Shown here: piece after piece, positions 43,438-52,447 of the stretch
How positions within the stretch are numbered: position 1 is the first letter of the stretch
Layout: each line of letters begins with the position of its first letter
Assembly (NCBI GenBank): GCA_002345575.1
Contig: DDVX01000019.1
Span: 146,615 to 210,614 of the forward strand
From: Stutzerimonas stutzeri
Lineage (GTDB): Bacteria > Pseudomonadota > Gammaproteobacteria > Pseudomonadales > Pseudomonadaceae
Length of the DNA stretch: 64,000 bases
Reading direction: 5' to 3'
Made by a program: the position numbers and the translations under genes
Notes under the pieces: model-generated
What the model was told of the DNA's origin: nothing
What the model saw: only the letters and a program-made list of their open reading frames with translations
Database searches by the model: none

Positions 43438-44270
43438 TGCTGGAATTGGGACGCGGTGCGCTGAGCAAGATGTCCGTGCAGCTCGGCGAGCCGGCGCAGT
43501 ACTCCTTTCGTCTGAACGAAGAGCAGGTGCCGGTCAACCCGCTGATCGGCAAAACCCTGCGACTGGAATATCTTGGTGCGATCAACTGCACCCACTGTGG
43601 GCGCAAGACCAACAAGAGTTTCAGTCAGGGTTATTGCTACCCCTGCTTCAAGAAGCTGCCGCAGTGCGACATCTGCATCATGAGCCCGGAGAAGTGCCAC
43701 CACGATTTCGGTACCTGCCGCGACCCGCAGTGGGGCATGGATTTCTGCATGACCGACCACGTGGTTTACCTGGCCAACTCGTCCGGCATCAAAGTTGGCA
43801 TCACTCGCGCCACGCAGTTGCCGACGCGCTGGCTTGATCAGGGCGCCAGTCAGGCCTTGCCGATCATGCGTGTCGCCACGCGCCAGCAGTCAGGGCTGGT
43901 GGAAGACCTGCTGCGTAGCCAGGTGGCCGACCGCACCAACTGGCGTGCGTTGCTCAAGGGCGATGCCGAGGCCATGGATCTGGTACAGGCTCGCGAGCGT
44001 ATTTTCGATGCCTGTGCGGAGGGCTTGCAGACGCTGCAGCAGCGCTTTGGTCTGCAGGCGATCCAGCCGGTTGTCGACGCGCAAGTCGTCGAAATTCGCT
44101 ATCCCGTGGAAGCTTATCCAACCAAGATCGTCAGCCTGGATCTGGAAAAGACCCCGGTGGTCGAGGGCACGCTCAAGGGCATCAAGGGTCAATATCTGAT
44201 CCTCGATACCGGCGTGATCAACATCCGCAAGTTCACCGCTTATCAGCTAGCCATAAGCAGCACGCCATAA
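43437..44270 (+). CDS. DUF2797 protein: zinc ribbons and possible GIY-YIG-like domain
   Basis: The 277-residue protein has cysteine clusters C51/C54, C67/C70, C77/C80, C87/C94/C104, which could make two zinc ribbons. These lead into VYLANSSGIKVGITR (110-124) with Tyr111, a Gly-Ile-x-Val-Gly pattern, Arg124/Arg131 and Glu156 in QSGLVEDLLRS, the spacing seen in GIY-YIG/T5orf172 nuclease-like folds. That reading is mine; the family is officially of unknown function. The start overlaps the yeaC stop. Downstream are 74 bp before pepN. Confidence 0.82.
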   Translation: MLELGRGALSKMSVQLGEPAQYSFRLNEEQVPVNPLIGKTLRLEYLGAINCTHCGRKTNKSFSQGYCYPCFKKLPQCDICIMSPEKCHHDFGTCRDPQWGMDFCMTDHVVYLANSSGIKVGITRATQLPTRWLDQGASQALPIMRVATRQQSGLVEDLLRSQVADRTNWRALLKGDAEAMDLVQARERIFDACAEGLQTLQQRFGLQAIQPVVDAQVVEIRYPVEAYPTKIVSLDLEKTPVVEGTLKGIKGQYLILDTGVINIRKFTAYQLAISSTP

Positions 44271-44344
44271 GCTTCAAGCCGACGTCATTTCTACTCGCAG
44301 CCTGAAGCCCGCCGCTTGCAGCTGCCACAAAGAGGCCTGTTCCC

Positions 44345-47002
44345 ATGCGTACCGAACAACCGAAAGTCATTCATCTCAAGGATTATCAGGCGCCGGCGTA
44401 CCTGATCGATGAAACCCACCTGACCTTCGAGCTGTATGAGGACCGCACCCTGGTGCATGCCCAGCTGGTGATGCGGCGCAACCCGGAAGCGGGTGCCGGC
44501 TTGCCACCGCTGGAGCTGCATGGGCAGGATCTGGAGCTGCTGTCGCTGTCGCTCAATGACCGTCAGCTGGAAGCCGGCGACTATCAGGTCGGCGAGGAAA
44601 CCTTGACGCTGCAACCCGACAGCGAGCGCTTCGTCCTCGACAGCAGCGTGGTTATCCACCCTGAAACCAATACCGCGCTGGAAGGCCTCTACAAGTCCGG
44701 CAAGATGTTCTGCACCCAGTGCGAAGCCGAGGGCTTTCGCAAGATCACCTGGTACCTCGACCGCCCAGACGTGATGAGCATCTTCACCACCACGGTCAGT
44801 GCCGACAAGCAGCGCTACCCGATTCTGCTGTCCAACGGCAATCCGGTTGCCACCGGCAGTGAAGACGACGGCCGGCATTGGGCGACTTGGGAAGATCCGT
44901 TCCGCAAGCCTGCCTATCTCTTTGCGTTAGTGGCCGGCGATCTCTGGTGCGTCGAGGACAGCTTCACCACCTTGAGTGGTCGTGAGGTGGCGCTGCGCAT
45001 CTATGTCGAGCCGGAAAATCTCGACAAGTGCCAGCACGCCATGGATAGCCTGAAGAAGTCGATGAAGTGGGACGAAGAGGCGTATGGCCGCGAATACGAT
45101 CTGGACATCTTCATGATCGTTGCAGTCAACGACTTCAACATGGGCGCCATGGAGAACAAAGGCCTCAATATCTTCAACTCCAGCGCCGTACTGGCCCACG
45201 CCGAAACTGCTACGGATGCCGCCCACCAGCGCGTGGAGGCCATTGTCGCCCACGAGTATTTCCACAACTGGTCGGGTAACCGCGTGACCTGTCGCGACTG
45301 GTTCCAGCTGTCGCTCAAGGAAGGTTTCACCGTCCTGCGCGATGCACAGTTCAGCGCCGACATGAACTCGGCGACCGTCAAGCGCATCGAGGACGTGGCC
45401 TATCTGCGCACCCACCAGTTCGCCGAAGATGCCGGCCCCATGGCCCACTCGGTGCGCCCTGAATCCTTCATGGAAATCTCCAACTTCTACACCCTGACCG
45501 TCTACGAGAAGGGCGCAGAAGTGGTGCGCATGATTCAAACGCTGCTGGGCAAGGAAGGCTTCCGCAAGGGCAGCGACCTGTACTTCGAGCGCCACGATGG
45601 CCAGGCGGTGACAGTGGATGACTTCATCAAGGCCATGGAAGACGCCAACGACGCCGATCTGAGTCAATTCAAACGCTGGTACAGCCAGGCCGGCACACCG
45701 CGGCTGATGATCAATGAGCGTTATGACGAAGTCGCGCGCACCTACACCCTGACATTCCGTCAGAGCTGCCCGCCGACACCCGGCCAGGACAGCAAAGAGC
45801 CCTTCGTCATTCCGGTGGAGATGGGTCTGCTGGCTGCGGACGGCAGCGAAGTGCCGCTGCGCCTGCACGGCGAGGCTGCAACAGTCGGCACCAGCCGCGT
45901 GCTGGCAGTAACCGAGGCGGAGCAGAGTTTTACCTTCGTCGAGGTCGACGAGCGCCCACTACCGTCGCTGCTGCGCGGCTTCTCCGCGCCGGTGAAGTTG
46001 GAGTTTCCCTACAGCCGCGACCAGCTGATGTTCCTCATGCAGCACGACTCAGACGGCTTCAATCGCTGGGAAGCCGGCCAGCAGCTATCGGTGCAGGTGC
46101 TGCTGGCGCTGATCGGCCAGCATCAACGTGGCGAGCCGCTGGCGATGGACGAACGCCTGACCGAGGCGCTGCGCAACGTGCTGCAGAACGAGACGCTCGA
46201 TCCGGCCATGGTTGCCGAAATGCTCTCGTTGCCTAGTGAGGCCTACCTCACCGAAATCAGCGAAGTGGCCGATGTCGATGCCATCCACGCAGCTCGCGAG
46301 TTCGCCCGTCGCGAGCTGAGCAGCCGTCTGTTCGATCTGTTGTACCAGCGTTATATGACCAATCGTGAAGTCTCGCGCCAGACGCCTTACGTGGCCTCGG
46401 CAGAGCATTTCGCCCGCCGCGCGCTGCAGAACATCGCGCTGGCCTACCTGATGTTCAGCGAGCGTTCGGATGTCCTCGCGCTGTGTCTGGATCAGTTCGA
46501 CACTGCAGATAACATGACCGAACGCCTGTCGGCATTGGCCTCGTTGATCAATTCGCCATTCGAGGAAAAGCGCGCACTGGCGCTACAGTCGTTCGCCGAG
46601 CAATTCAGTGATAACCCGCTGGTGATGGACCAGTGGTTCAGCGTGCAGGCGGCCAGCCCGTTGCCCGGCGGCCTGGAGCGGGTTCAGGCGCTGATGCAGC
46701 ACCCGGCCTTCACCTTGAAGAATCCCAACAAGGTGCGCGCGTTGATTGGCGCTTTTGCCGGCCAGAACCTGGTCAATTTCCACCGTGCCGATGGTGCCGG
46801 TTACCGTTTCCTGGCCGATCAGATCATTACGCTGAACGCCATGAACCCGCAGATCGCCTCGCGTCTACTGAGGCCGCTGACCCGCTGGCGCAAGTACGAC
46901 AGCAGCCGTCAGGCGCTGATGAAGGGCGAGTTGGAACGCATCCTGGCCTCTGGCGAGCTGTCCAGCGATGTCTATGAAGTGGTGAGCAAAAGCCTAGCCT
47001 GA
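44345..47002 (+). CDS. pepN: Aminopeptidase N (M1 family)
   Basis: PepN removes N-terminal amino acids from peptides in the cytoplasm. The 885-residue protein has the exopeptidase motif GAMEN (267-271), the zinc motif HEYFH (His303, His307) and third ligand Glu326 (SLKEGFT), close to E. coli numbering. The C-terminal helical domain is complete. ATG 44345 is the conserved start (MRTEQPKVIHLKDYQ). Confidence 0.97.
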   Translation: MRTEQPKVIHLKDYQAPAYLIDETHLTFELYEDRTLVHAQLVMRRNPEAGAGLPPLELHGQDLELLSLSLNDRQLEAGDYQVGEETLTLQPDSERFVLDSSVVIHPETNTALEGLYKSGKMFCTQCEAEGFRKITWYLDRPDVMSIFTTTVSADKQRYPILLSNGNPVATGSEDDGRHWATWEDPFRKPAYLFALVAGDLWCVEDSFTTLSGREVALRIYVEPENLDKCQHAMDSLKKSMKWDEEAYGREYDLDIFMIVAVNDFNMGAMENKGLNIFNSSAVLAHAETATDAAHQRVEAIVAHEYFHNWSGNRVTCRDWFQLSLKEGFTVLRDAQFSADMNSATVKRIEDVAYLRTHQFAEDAGPMAHSVRPESFMEISNFYTLTVYEKGAEVVRMIQTLLGKEGFRKGSDLYFERHDGQAVTVDDFIKAMEDANDADLSQFKRWYSQAGTPRLMINERYDEVARTYTLTFRQSCPPTPGQDSKEPFVIPVEMGLLAADGSEVPLRLHGEAATVGTSRVLAVTEAEQSFTFVEVDERPLPSLLRGFSAPVKLEFPYSRDQLMFLMQHDSDGFNRWEAGQQLSVQVLLALIGQHQRGEPLAMDERLTEALRNVLQNETLDPAMVAEMLSLPSEAYLTEISEVADVDAIHAAREFARRELSSRLFDLLYQRYMTNREVSRQTPYVASAEHFARRALQNIALAYLMFSERSDVLALCLDQFDTADNMTERLSALASLINSPFEEKRALALQSFAEQFSDNPLVMDQWFSVQAASPLPGGLERVQALMQHPAFTLKNPNKVRALIGAFAGQNLVNFHRADGAGYRFLADQIITLNAMNPQIASRLLRPLTRWRKYDSSRQALMKGELERILASGELSSDVYEVVSKSLA

Positions 47003-47050
47003 ACATTGAACCGTCTTCCTGGGTTTAGGCTTTCGATCTAGCCCGACACC

Positions 47051-47079
47051 AAGGCTGATCACAGAATGTGATCGGCCTT
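47051..47079 (+). terminator. Possible terminator after pepN
   Basis: The inverted repeat AAGGCTGATCACA/TGTGATCGGCCTT with loop GAA has one mismatch in 13 bp but is not followed by a T-run, so termination is doubtful. It lies 49 bp beyond the pepN stop. Confidence 0.45.
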
Positions 47080-47188
47080 GTAGGGTTAACAAAACATAAC
47101 GTCCCGCAGATTGTAAGTAGTTTCCAAAGCTGGCTAGGATGGCTGCGCCCATACACTGGGCCTTACTAATAAGAATAAGGGGATTGTT

Positions 47189-48277
47189 ATGACTGAGCCC
47201 GTCTTCCGGCGCGGCCAGGCTGGCCCTGTGCCCGCTGTGTCCTGTATATCGAAGCGCAACCACTTCTCGCCTTTTGTCCGTGTGCTGTCCATGTGTAGCT
47301 TGTTCGCAGTGCTATGTGGCGGCGTTGCGCTCCATGCCCAGGCTAACGATCCCGAAATTCGCTATTCCATCGAGTCCCGCAAAGCGAGTTCCAGTTTGCT
47401 TCTTGACGTAACCCATGCAGGTTCACGTCTGGTCGCGGCGGGCGATCGGGGCCACATTCTCTACTCCGACGACGAGGGTGCCAGCTGGGTTCAGGCGAAG
47501 GTGCCTACCCGACAGCTGCTTACCGCGATTCACTTCGCCGACTCCAAGCATGGCTGGGCTGTCGGCCATGATGCGCTGATCCTGGCAACCACTGATGGCG
47601 GAGAAACCTGGGTACGCCAATACGAAGATCGTGAAACGGAAGTACCTTTGTTAGATGTCTGGTTCGAGAATGCCGAGCACGGGCTTGCGGTTGGCGCCTA
47701 CGGGATGCTGTTGGAAACCCATGACGGAGGTCAGAACTGGGATGACATCGCTGACCGCCTCGACAATGAAGATACTTACCACCTGAACGCTATCACTGCG
47801 ATCAAGGGCTCCGGCCTGTTCATTGTGGGCGAGATGGGTGGAATGTTCCGCTCAGCCGACATGGGACAGAACTGGGAGCGAGTCGATTCGCCGTATCAAG
47901 GCTCGCTGTTCGGTGTGATCAGTGGCAACGAAGCAGGGCTCGTGGTTGCCTTTGGGCTGCGTGGGCATCTGTTCCGTTCGACCGATTTCGGTACCAACTG
48001 GGAAACGATCGCACTGGGCAGCCGCGAAAACCCACTTGAAGCTGGACTGGCCGACGGCAACCTGCTCGACGATGGCCGCATGGTGATTGTCGGTCATGGT
48101 GGCGTAGTGCTGAGTAGCAACGATCAGGGCCGATCTTTCGAAATTTACAACCGTCCCGACCGTCGTTCCCTGTCCGGAGTCGTGGCCAACGCTCACGGCA
48201 ACCTGATCCTGGTGGGACAGAGTGGCGCGGCCAGCGCCTCGCCGTCAGGCGCGAATCTACCTAATAAAAAACAATAA
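47189..48277 (+). CDS. Exported YCF48-like beta-propeller protein
   Basis: A 362-residue protein with a long N-region and signal helix (about 30-51, ending LHAQAND), then repeated YCF48/BNR-type blades: GDRGHILYSDDEGASW, KHGWAVGHDALILATTDGGETW, AVGAYGMLLETHDGGQNW, GEMGGMFRSADMGQNW, FGLRGHLFRSTDFGTNW and GHGGVVLSSNDQGRSF, i.e. about six or seven blades. Related to photosystem II assembly factor HCF136 by fold only. AAGGGG precedes the ATG. It is paired with the RND transporter 12 bp downstream, so it probably acts with it in the periplasm. Confidence 0.87.
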   Translation: MTEPVFRRGQAGPVPAVSCISKRNHFSPFVRVLSMCSLFAVLCGGVALHAQANDPEIRYSIESRKASSSLLLDVTHAGSRLVAAGDRGHILYSDDEGASWVQAKVPTRQLLTAIHFADSKHGWAVGHDALILATTDGGETWVRQYEDRETEVPLLDVWFENAEHGLAVGAYGMLLETHDGGQNWDDIADRLDNEDTYHLNAITAIKGSGLFIVGEMGGMFRSADMGQNWERVDSPYQGSLFGVISGNEAGLVVAFGLRGHLFRSTDFGTNWETIALGSRENPLEAGLADGNLLDDGRMVIVGHGGVVLSSNDQGRSFEIYNRPDRRSLSGVVANAHGNLILVGQSGAASASPSGANLPNKKQ

Positions 48278-48289
48278 GCCGGAGCAGTC

Positions 48290-50653
48290 ATGACCAAGCA
48301 TCAACAGAAGCCGGCGTCCGTACTGGAGCGTCTGATATTCAGCAATCGGCCGGTGGTGATCCTGATCTGCCTGCTGATCAGCGTATTTTTGTTTTACCAG
48401 GCTGCCCAGGTACGACCTGCGACCAGTTTCGAAAAGATGATTCCGCTGGGGCACCCTTATATTCAGAACATGCTGTCGCATCGCGATGATCTGGCCAATC
48501 TTGGCAATACGGTGCGTATTTCGGTAGCTGCCAAGGACAGCGACATATTTTCCAAGGAGTACATGGAAACGCTTCGCCAGATTCACGACGAAGTCTTCTA
48601 TATCCAGGGCGTCGATCGCTCGAACCTGAAGTCGCTTTGGAGCTCCAGTGTCCGCTGGACCGAGGTGACCGAGCAGGGTTTTGCCGGCGGCGAAGTGATC
48701 CCACAGACCTACGACGGTTCTGAGGAGAGCCTCGAAGACCTACGCAGCAATATCCTCAAGTCGGGGCAGGTCGGGCGCTTGGTCGCCAACAATTTCAAGT
48801 CGAGCATCATTGATGTGCCGCTGATGGAGTCCTACTCAGATCCTGAGGATCGCAGCAGGCTTATCACTCTGGATTACCAGCAGTTCTCCCACGAGCTTGA
48901 GGAAAAAATCCGCGACAAGTACCAGGCGCAGAATCCCAATGTGGAAATTCACATCATCGGTTTCGCCAAGAAAGTAGGCGATCTGATCGATGGGCTTGTG
49001 GGTGTTGCGCTGTTCTTCTTCGTTGCCATCGGCATCACCTTGGCGCTGTTGCTGTGGTTTACCCGCTGCGTGAAAAGCACGATTGCGGTGGTGGTGACGA
49101 CGCTAATCGCAGTGGTCTGGCAGCTCGGTTTGTTGCATACCTTGGGCTTTGGCCTCGACCCCTACTCGATGCTGGTGCCGTTCCTGGTTTTCGCCATCGG
49201 CATTTCCCACGGCGTGCAGAAGATCAACGGCATCGCCATCGCATCGGGCGAAACCGATGATCCCCTGGTAGCCGCACGCCTGGCATTCCGTCAGCTGTTC
49301 GTGCCCGGAATGGTGGCTCTGGCCTCTGATGCCGTAGGGTTTGTGACGCTGCTGCTGATCGATATCGGCGTGATTCGCGAGCTGGCCATCGGTGCTTCAC
49401 TTGGCGTGGCAGTGATTATCCTGACCAACCTGATTCTGCTCCCGGTGGCAATTTCCTACCTCGGTATCAGCCAGCGCTCCGTCAAGCATGCACGTGCGGA
49501 GGCTTCACGCGAGCACCCGTTCTGGCGCCTGCTGTCCAATTTCGCCAATCCGGTAGTAGCCCCTGTTTCCATCGTGATCGCCCTCATTGCTGTGGGCGGC
49601 GGCCTCTGGTACGGACAGAACCTGAAAATCGGTGACCTCGATCAGGGCGCTCCGGAATTGCGTCCCGACTCGCGCTACAACCAGGACAACCAATTCATCA
49701 TCAGCAACTACTCGACCAGCTCAGATGTGCTGGTGATCATGGTCAAAACCGCGCCGGAGGGTTGTGCCCATTACGACACGCTCGCTGCCATGGACGAGCT
49801 GATGTGGCGGATGGAAAATACCGCAGGTGTACAGTCGGCCGTATCGATGGTGACTGTGGCCCGACAGAGCATCAAGGGTATGAACGAGGGCAGCCTGAAA
49901 TGGGAAACGCTGTCGCGCAACCAGTTCGTGCTCAACAGTTCCATTGCCCGTGCGGAAGGTATGTACAACAGCGATTGCTCGCTGGCGCCGGTGCTGGTGT
50001 TCCTCAACGACCATAAGGCAGAAACCCTGGATCACGTGGTTGCAGCTGCCAGCGAATTTGCCGAAGCGAACAACCGCGAAGGGCTGGAGTTTGTTCTGGC
50101 GGCTGGCAATGCGGGGATCGAGGCTGCTACCAACGAGGTCATCGCGTCATCGGAAACCACGATGCTGATTGCCGTTTATGCGGCCGTGAGCTTCATGTGC
50201 CTGCTGACCTTCAGGTCGCTTGCGGCAACCCTTTGCATCATCCTGCCGCTGGTGCTGACCTCCATTCTGGGCAACGCGCTGATGGCATATATGGGCATCG
50301 GGGTGAAGGTGGCGACCCTGCCGGTAATTGCGCTGGGTGTGGGGATCGGTGTGGACTATGGCATCTATATCTACAGCCGCCTCGAAACCTATCTGCGCCA
50401 GGGCATGACGTTGCAGGAGGCCTACTACCAGACCCTGAGATCGACCGGTAAGGCTGTGATGTTCACTGGCGTGTGTCTGGCGATTGGCGTCTTTACCTGG
50501 GTGTTCTCGGCGATCAAGTTCCAGGCGGACATGGGGCTGATGCTCACGTTCATGTTCCTTTGGAATATGGTCGGAGCGATCTGGCTGTTGCCGGCCCTGG
50601 CCCGCTTCCTGATCAAGCCGCAGAAACTGGTGAGCGCGACCACAGAAGTGTAA
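48290..50653 (+). CDS. RND superfamily (MMPL-type) transporter
   Basis: A 787-residue inner-membrane protein with the two-fold RND layout: helix 1 (about 22-39), a periplasmic loop (40-225), helices 2-6 (about 226-385, including LDPYSMLVPFLVFAIGISHG), helix 7 (about 420), a second loop, then helices 8-12 with VIALGVGIGVDYGIYIYSRL, where the Asp in the tenth-position helix marks the proton pathway. It lacks the AcrB porter and docking size, and fits the MMPL/HpnN-like class that moves lipids or hydrophobic compounds. It is an operon with the YCF48 protein. A strong terminator follows. Confidence 0.88.
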   Translation: MTKHQQKPASVLERLIFSNRPVVILICLLISVFLFYQAAQVRPATSFEKMIPLGHPYIQNMLSHRDDLANLGNTVRISVAAKDSDIFSKEYMETLRQIHDEVFYIQGVDRSNLKSLWSSSVRWTEVTEQGFAGGEVIPQTYDGSEESLEDLRSNILKSGQVGRLVANNFKSSIIDVPLMESYSDPEDRSRLITLDYQQFSHELEEKIRDKYQAQNPNVEIHIIGFAKKVGDLIDGLVGVALFFFVAIGITLALLLWFTRCVKSTIAVVVTTLIAVVWQLGLLHTLGFGLDPYSMLVPFLVFAIGISHGVQKINGIAIASGETDDPLVAARLAFRQLFVPGMVALASDAVGFVTLLLIDIGVIRELAIGASLGVAVIILTNLILLPVAISYLGISQRSVKHARAEASREHPFWRLLSNFANPVVAPVSIVIALIAVGGGLWYGQNLKIGDLDQGAPELRPDSRYNQDNQFIISNYSTSSDVLVIMVKTAPEGCAHYDTLAAMDELMWRMENTAGVQSAVSMVTVARQSIKGMNEGSLKWETLSRNQFVLNSSIARAEGMYNSDCSLAPVLVFLNDHKAETLDHVVAAASEFAEANNREGLEFVLAAGNAGIEAATNEVIASSETTMLIAVYAAVSFMCLLTFRSLAATLCIILPLVLTSILGNALMAYMGIGVKVATLPVIALGVGIGVDYGIYIYSRLETYLRQGMTLQEAYYQTLRSTGKAVMFTGVCLAIGVFTWVFSAIKFQADMGLMLTFMFLWNMVGAIWLLPALARFLIKPQKLVSATTEV

Positions 50654-50685
50654 TCAATGAGCTGATCTGGTTTAGCCGTTTGGTC

Positions 50686-50717
50686 AAAAGCCCGCATCGG
50701 AAGATGCGGGCTTTTTT
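50686..50717 (+). terminator. Intrinsic terminator after the RND gene
   Basis: Stem AAAAGCCCGCATC/GATGCGGGCTTTTTT with loop GGAA: a 9-bp GC-rich core flanked by A4 and T6, 33 bp after the stop. Confidence 0.93.
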
Positions 50718-50926
50718 GTGCCCTAGAGCGGGCTGTTGCCGGTTCGTATGGCTTGCTTTAGATATGGCTGATCGCTGGCTCCAGGTGCGTCTTTCGAAGA
50801 TAAGGCTGGAGTCGTTTATGCCATGCCTTCGTCAGTGGTTGGCCGGTGCTTGGCCATAAAGTGGTTCGATAAAGCACGATCTATTTCTAAGGACTTGCAG
50901 CAGAGATGAAGCTTGTGCGGCAGTAA

Positions 50927-50953
50927 GCAAAACGCCCCGACATGCGGGGCGTT
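50927..50953 (-). terminator. Terminator of the nuo operon
   Basis: Perfect 9-bp stem AACGCCCCG/CGGGGCGTT, read on the minus strand as a hairpin followed by TTTTG. It lies 19 bp after the nuoN stop. The rest of 50654-50971 (318 bp) holds only the opposing terminator; no gene is seen. Confidence 0.85.
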
Positions 50954-50971
50954 CTGTATGTTGGCGCAGTC

Positions 50972-52441
50972 TTAGCCGACGGTGAGTCCCGCCTGCTGCA
51001 CCAGCTCCAACAGCGGCTGTGGGTAAACGCCGAGTAGAAATACCAACACAGCGATGCCCAGCAGCATGATTCCACCGGCACGTTGGCCCCAGTTGATGGG
51101 GGCATCGTGGCGGCGCAGGCCGGGCTCGACCAGGTATAGGGTGACCATCACCCGCAGATAGTAATAAAGCCCGATGGCACTGCCGATGATCAGCGTACCC
51201 AGCAGCCACCAAAGCTTCGACTCCACGCCCGAGGCTATTACATAGAACTTGCCGATGAAGCCCGCCGTCAGCGGAATGCCGGCCAGGGATAGCATCATCA
51301 CCGTCATCACGGCGGTGAGATAGGGCCTGCGCCAAAACAGGCCGCGGTACTCGTACAGCGCATCGGCGTCGCGATCCTTGTAGGGGCTGGACATCAGGGT
51401 GATCACGCCGAAGGCACCCAGGCTGGTCAGCACGTAGGCCGCCAAGTAGACCCCGATGGCTTCTACTGCCAGACCATCACTGGCAATCAGTGCCACCAGC
51501 AGATAGCCGAAGTGGGCGATGGATGAGTAACCCAGCAGGCGCTTGAGGTTGCTCTGGCTCAGTGCCAGCAGGTTGCCGGCAATGATCGAGGCGATGGCGA
51601 TCAGGCTCAGGGCTGTATCCAGCCAACCGCCAGAGGTTGCTGGTGAAAGCTGATAGAGCCGCAACAGCACCACGAACACCGCGACCTTGCTGGCCGTAGC
51701 GAGCCAGGCGGCAACGGGAGCAGGCGCGCCTTCGTAGACATCCGGGGTCCACAGGTGGAATGGCACTAGCGACAGCTTGAAGCCCAAGCCGACCAGCATC
51801 ATGCCGATCCCGGCCTGCACCAGCGGTGAGGACCCCTGACTGGCCAGGCTGAGGCCGATTTCGCTGAACAGGAGGCTGCCGGACTCGGCATAGAGCAGCG
51901 CCATGCCGAACAGCAGGAAGGCGCTGCCGGCAGCGGACAGCACCAGATACTTGACCCCGGCTTCGAGCGAGCGCTTATTGAAGAAGGCATAGGCCACCAG
52001 CGCATAGACCGGAAGCGAGAGCAGCTCCAGACCGATAAACAGGCTGGCCAGGTGCTGCGCGCTGACCAGCACGAGGCCGCCGGCTGCTGACAGCAGCATC
52101 AGCAGATACAGCTCTTCGCGGTTGCCGGGGAAGCCCTTGCCGTATGAGCTCTCACCCAGATAAGCGTGGGCTAGCGTGACGCAGGCCAGGGTCGCGACCA
52201 GAATCAGCGCGGTGTAGAGGTAGGCGAAGTTGTCCAGCCGCAGTTGCGAAGTGAACTCCAGTCCCCCGGATTGCTGCGCCACAGGAATCGATAGCAGCGC
52301 CAGTGCTACGCCGACGGCGCTGAGGATAAAGCTTTGCTCATGGTTGCGTCGCCAAGCCAGAGCCAACATCACCACGATGGTGGTGGTGCTGACGATCAGC
52401 AACGGCAGCAGGGCGATGAAATGTTGTTGAGTGAATTCCAT
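50972..52441 (-). CDS. nuoN: NADH-quinone oxidoreductase subunit N
   Basis: An antiporter-like proton-pumping subunit of complex I. The 489-residue protein has about 14 helices with the conserved Lys- and Glu-bearing helices (LFIGLELLSLPVYALVAYAF; KLSLVPFHLWTPDVYEGAP; LAWAL-type segment LLALSQSNLKRLLGYSSIAH). It is the last gene of the operon and is followed by a terminator. The start is six bases downstream of the nuoM stop. Confidence 0.96.
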   Translation of the reverse strand: MEFTQQHFIALLPLLIVSTTTIVVMLALAWRRNHEQSFILSAVGVALALLSIPVAQQSGGLEFTSQLRLDNFAYLYTALILVATLACVTLAHAYLGESSYGKGFPGNREELYLLMLLSAAGGLVLVSAQHLASLFIGLELLSLPVYALVAYAFFNKRSLEAGVKYLVLSAAGSAFLLFGMALLYAESGSLLFSEIGLSLASQGSSPLVQAGIGMMLVGLGFKLSLVPFHLWTPDVYEGAPAPVAAWLATASKVAVFVVLLRLYQLSPATSGGWLDTALSLIAIASIIAGNLLALSQSNLKRLLGYSSIAHFGYLLVALIASDGLAVEAIGVYLAAYVLTSLGAFGVITLMSSPYKDRDADALYEYRGLFWRRPYLTAVMTVMMLSLAGIPLTAGFIGKFYVIASGVESKLWWLLGTLIIGSAIGLYYYLRVMVTLYLVEPGLRRHDAPINWGQRAGGIMLLGIAVLVFLLGVYPQPLLELVQQAGLTVG

Positions 52442-52447
52442 GTGCGA

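Noticed and set aside
44271..44344. Repeat-like AAGCTTCAAGC / GCCTGAAGC sequence before pepN
   Set aside because: Arms are short and poorly matched; no GTRG head and no second copy seen in the window.
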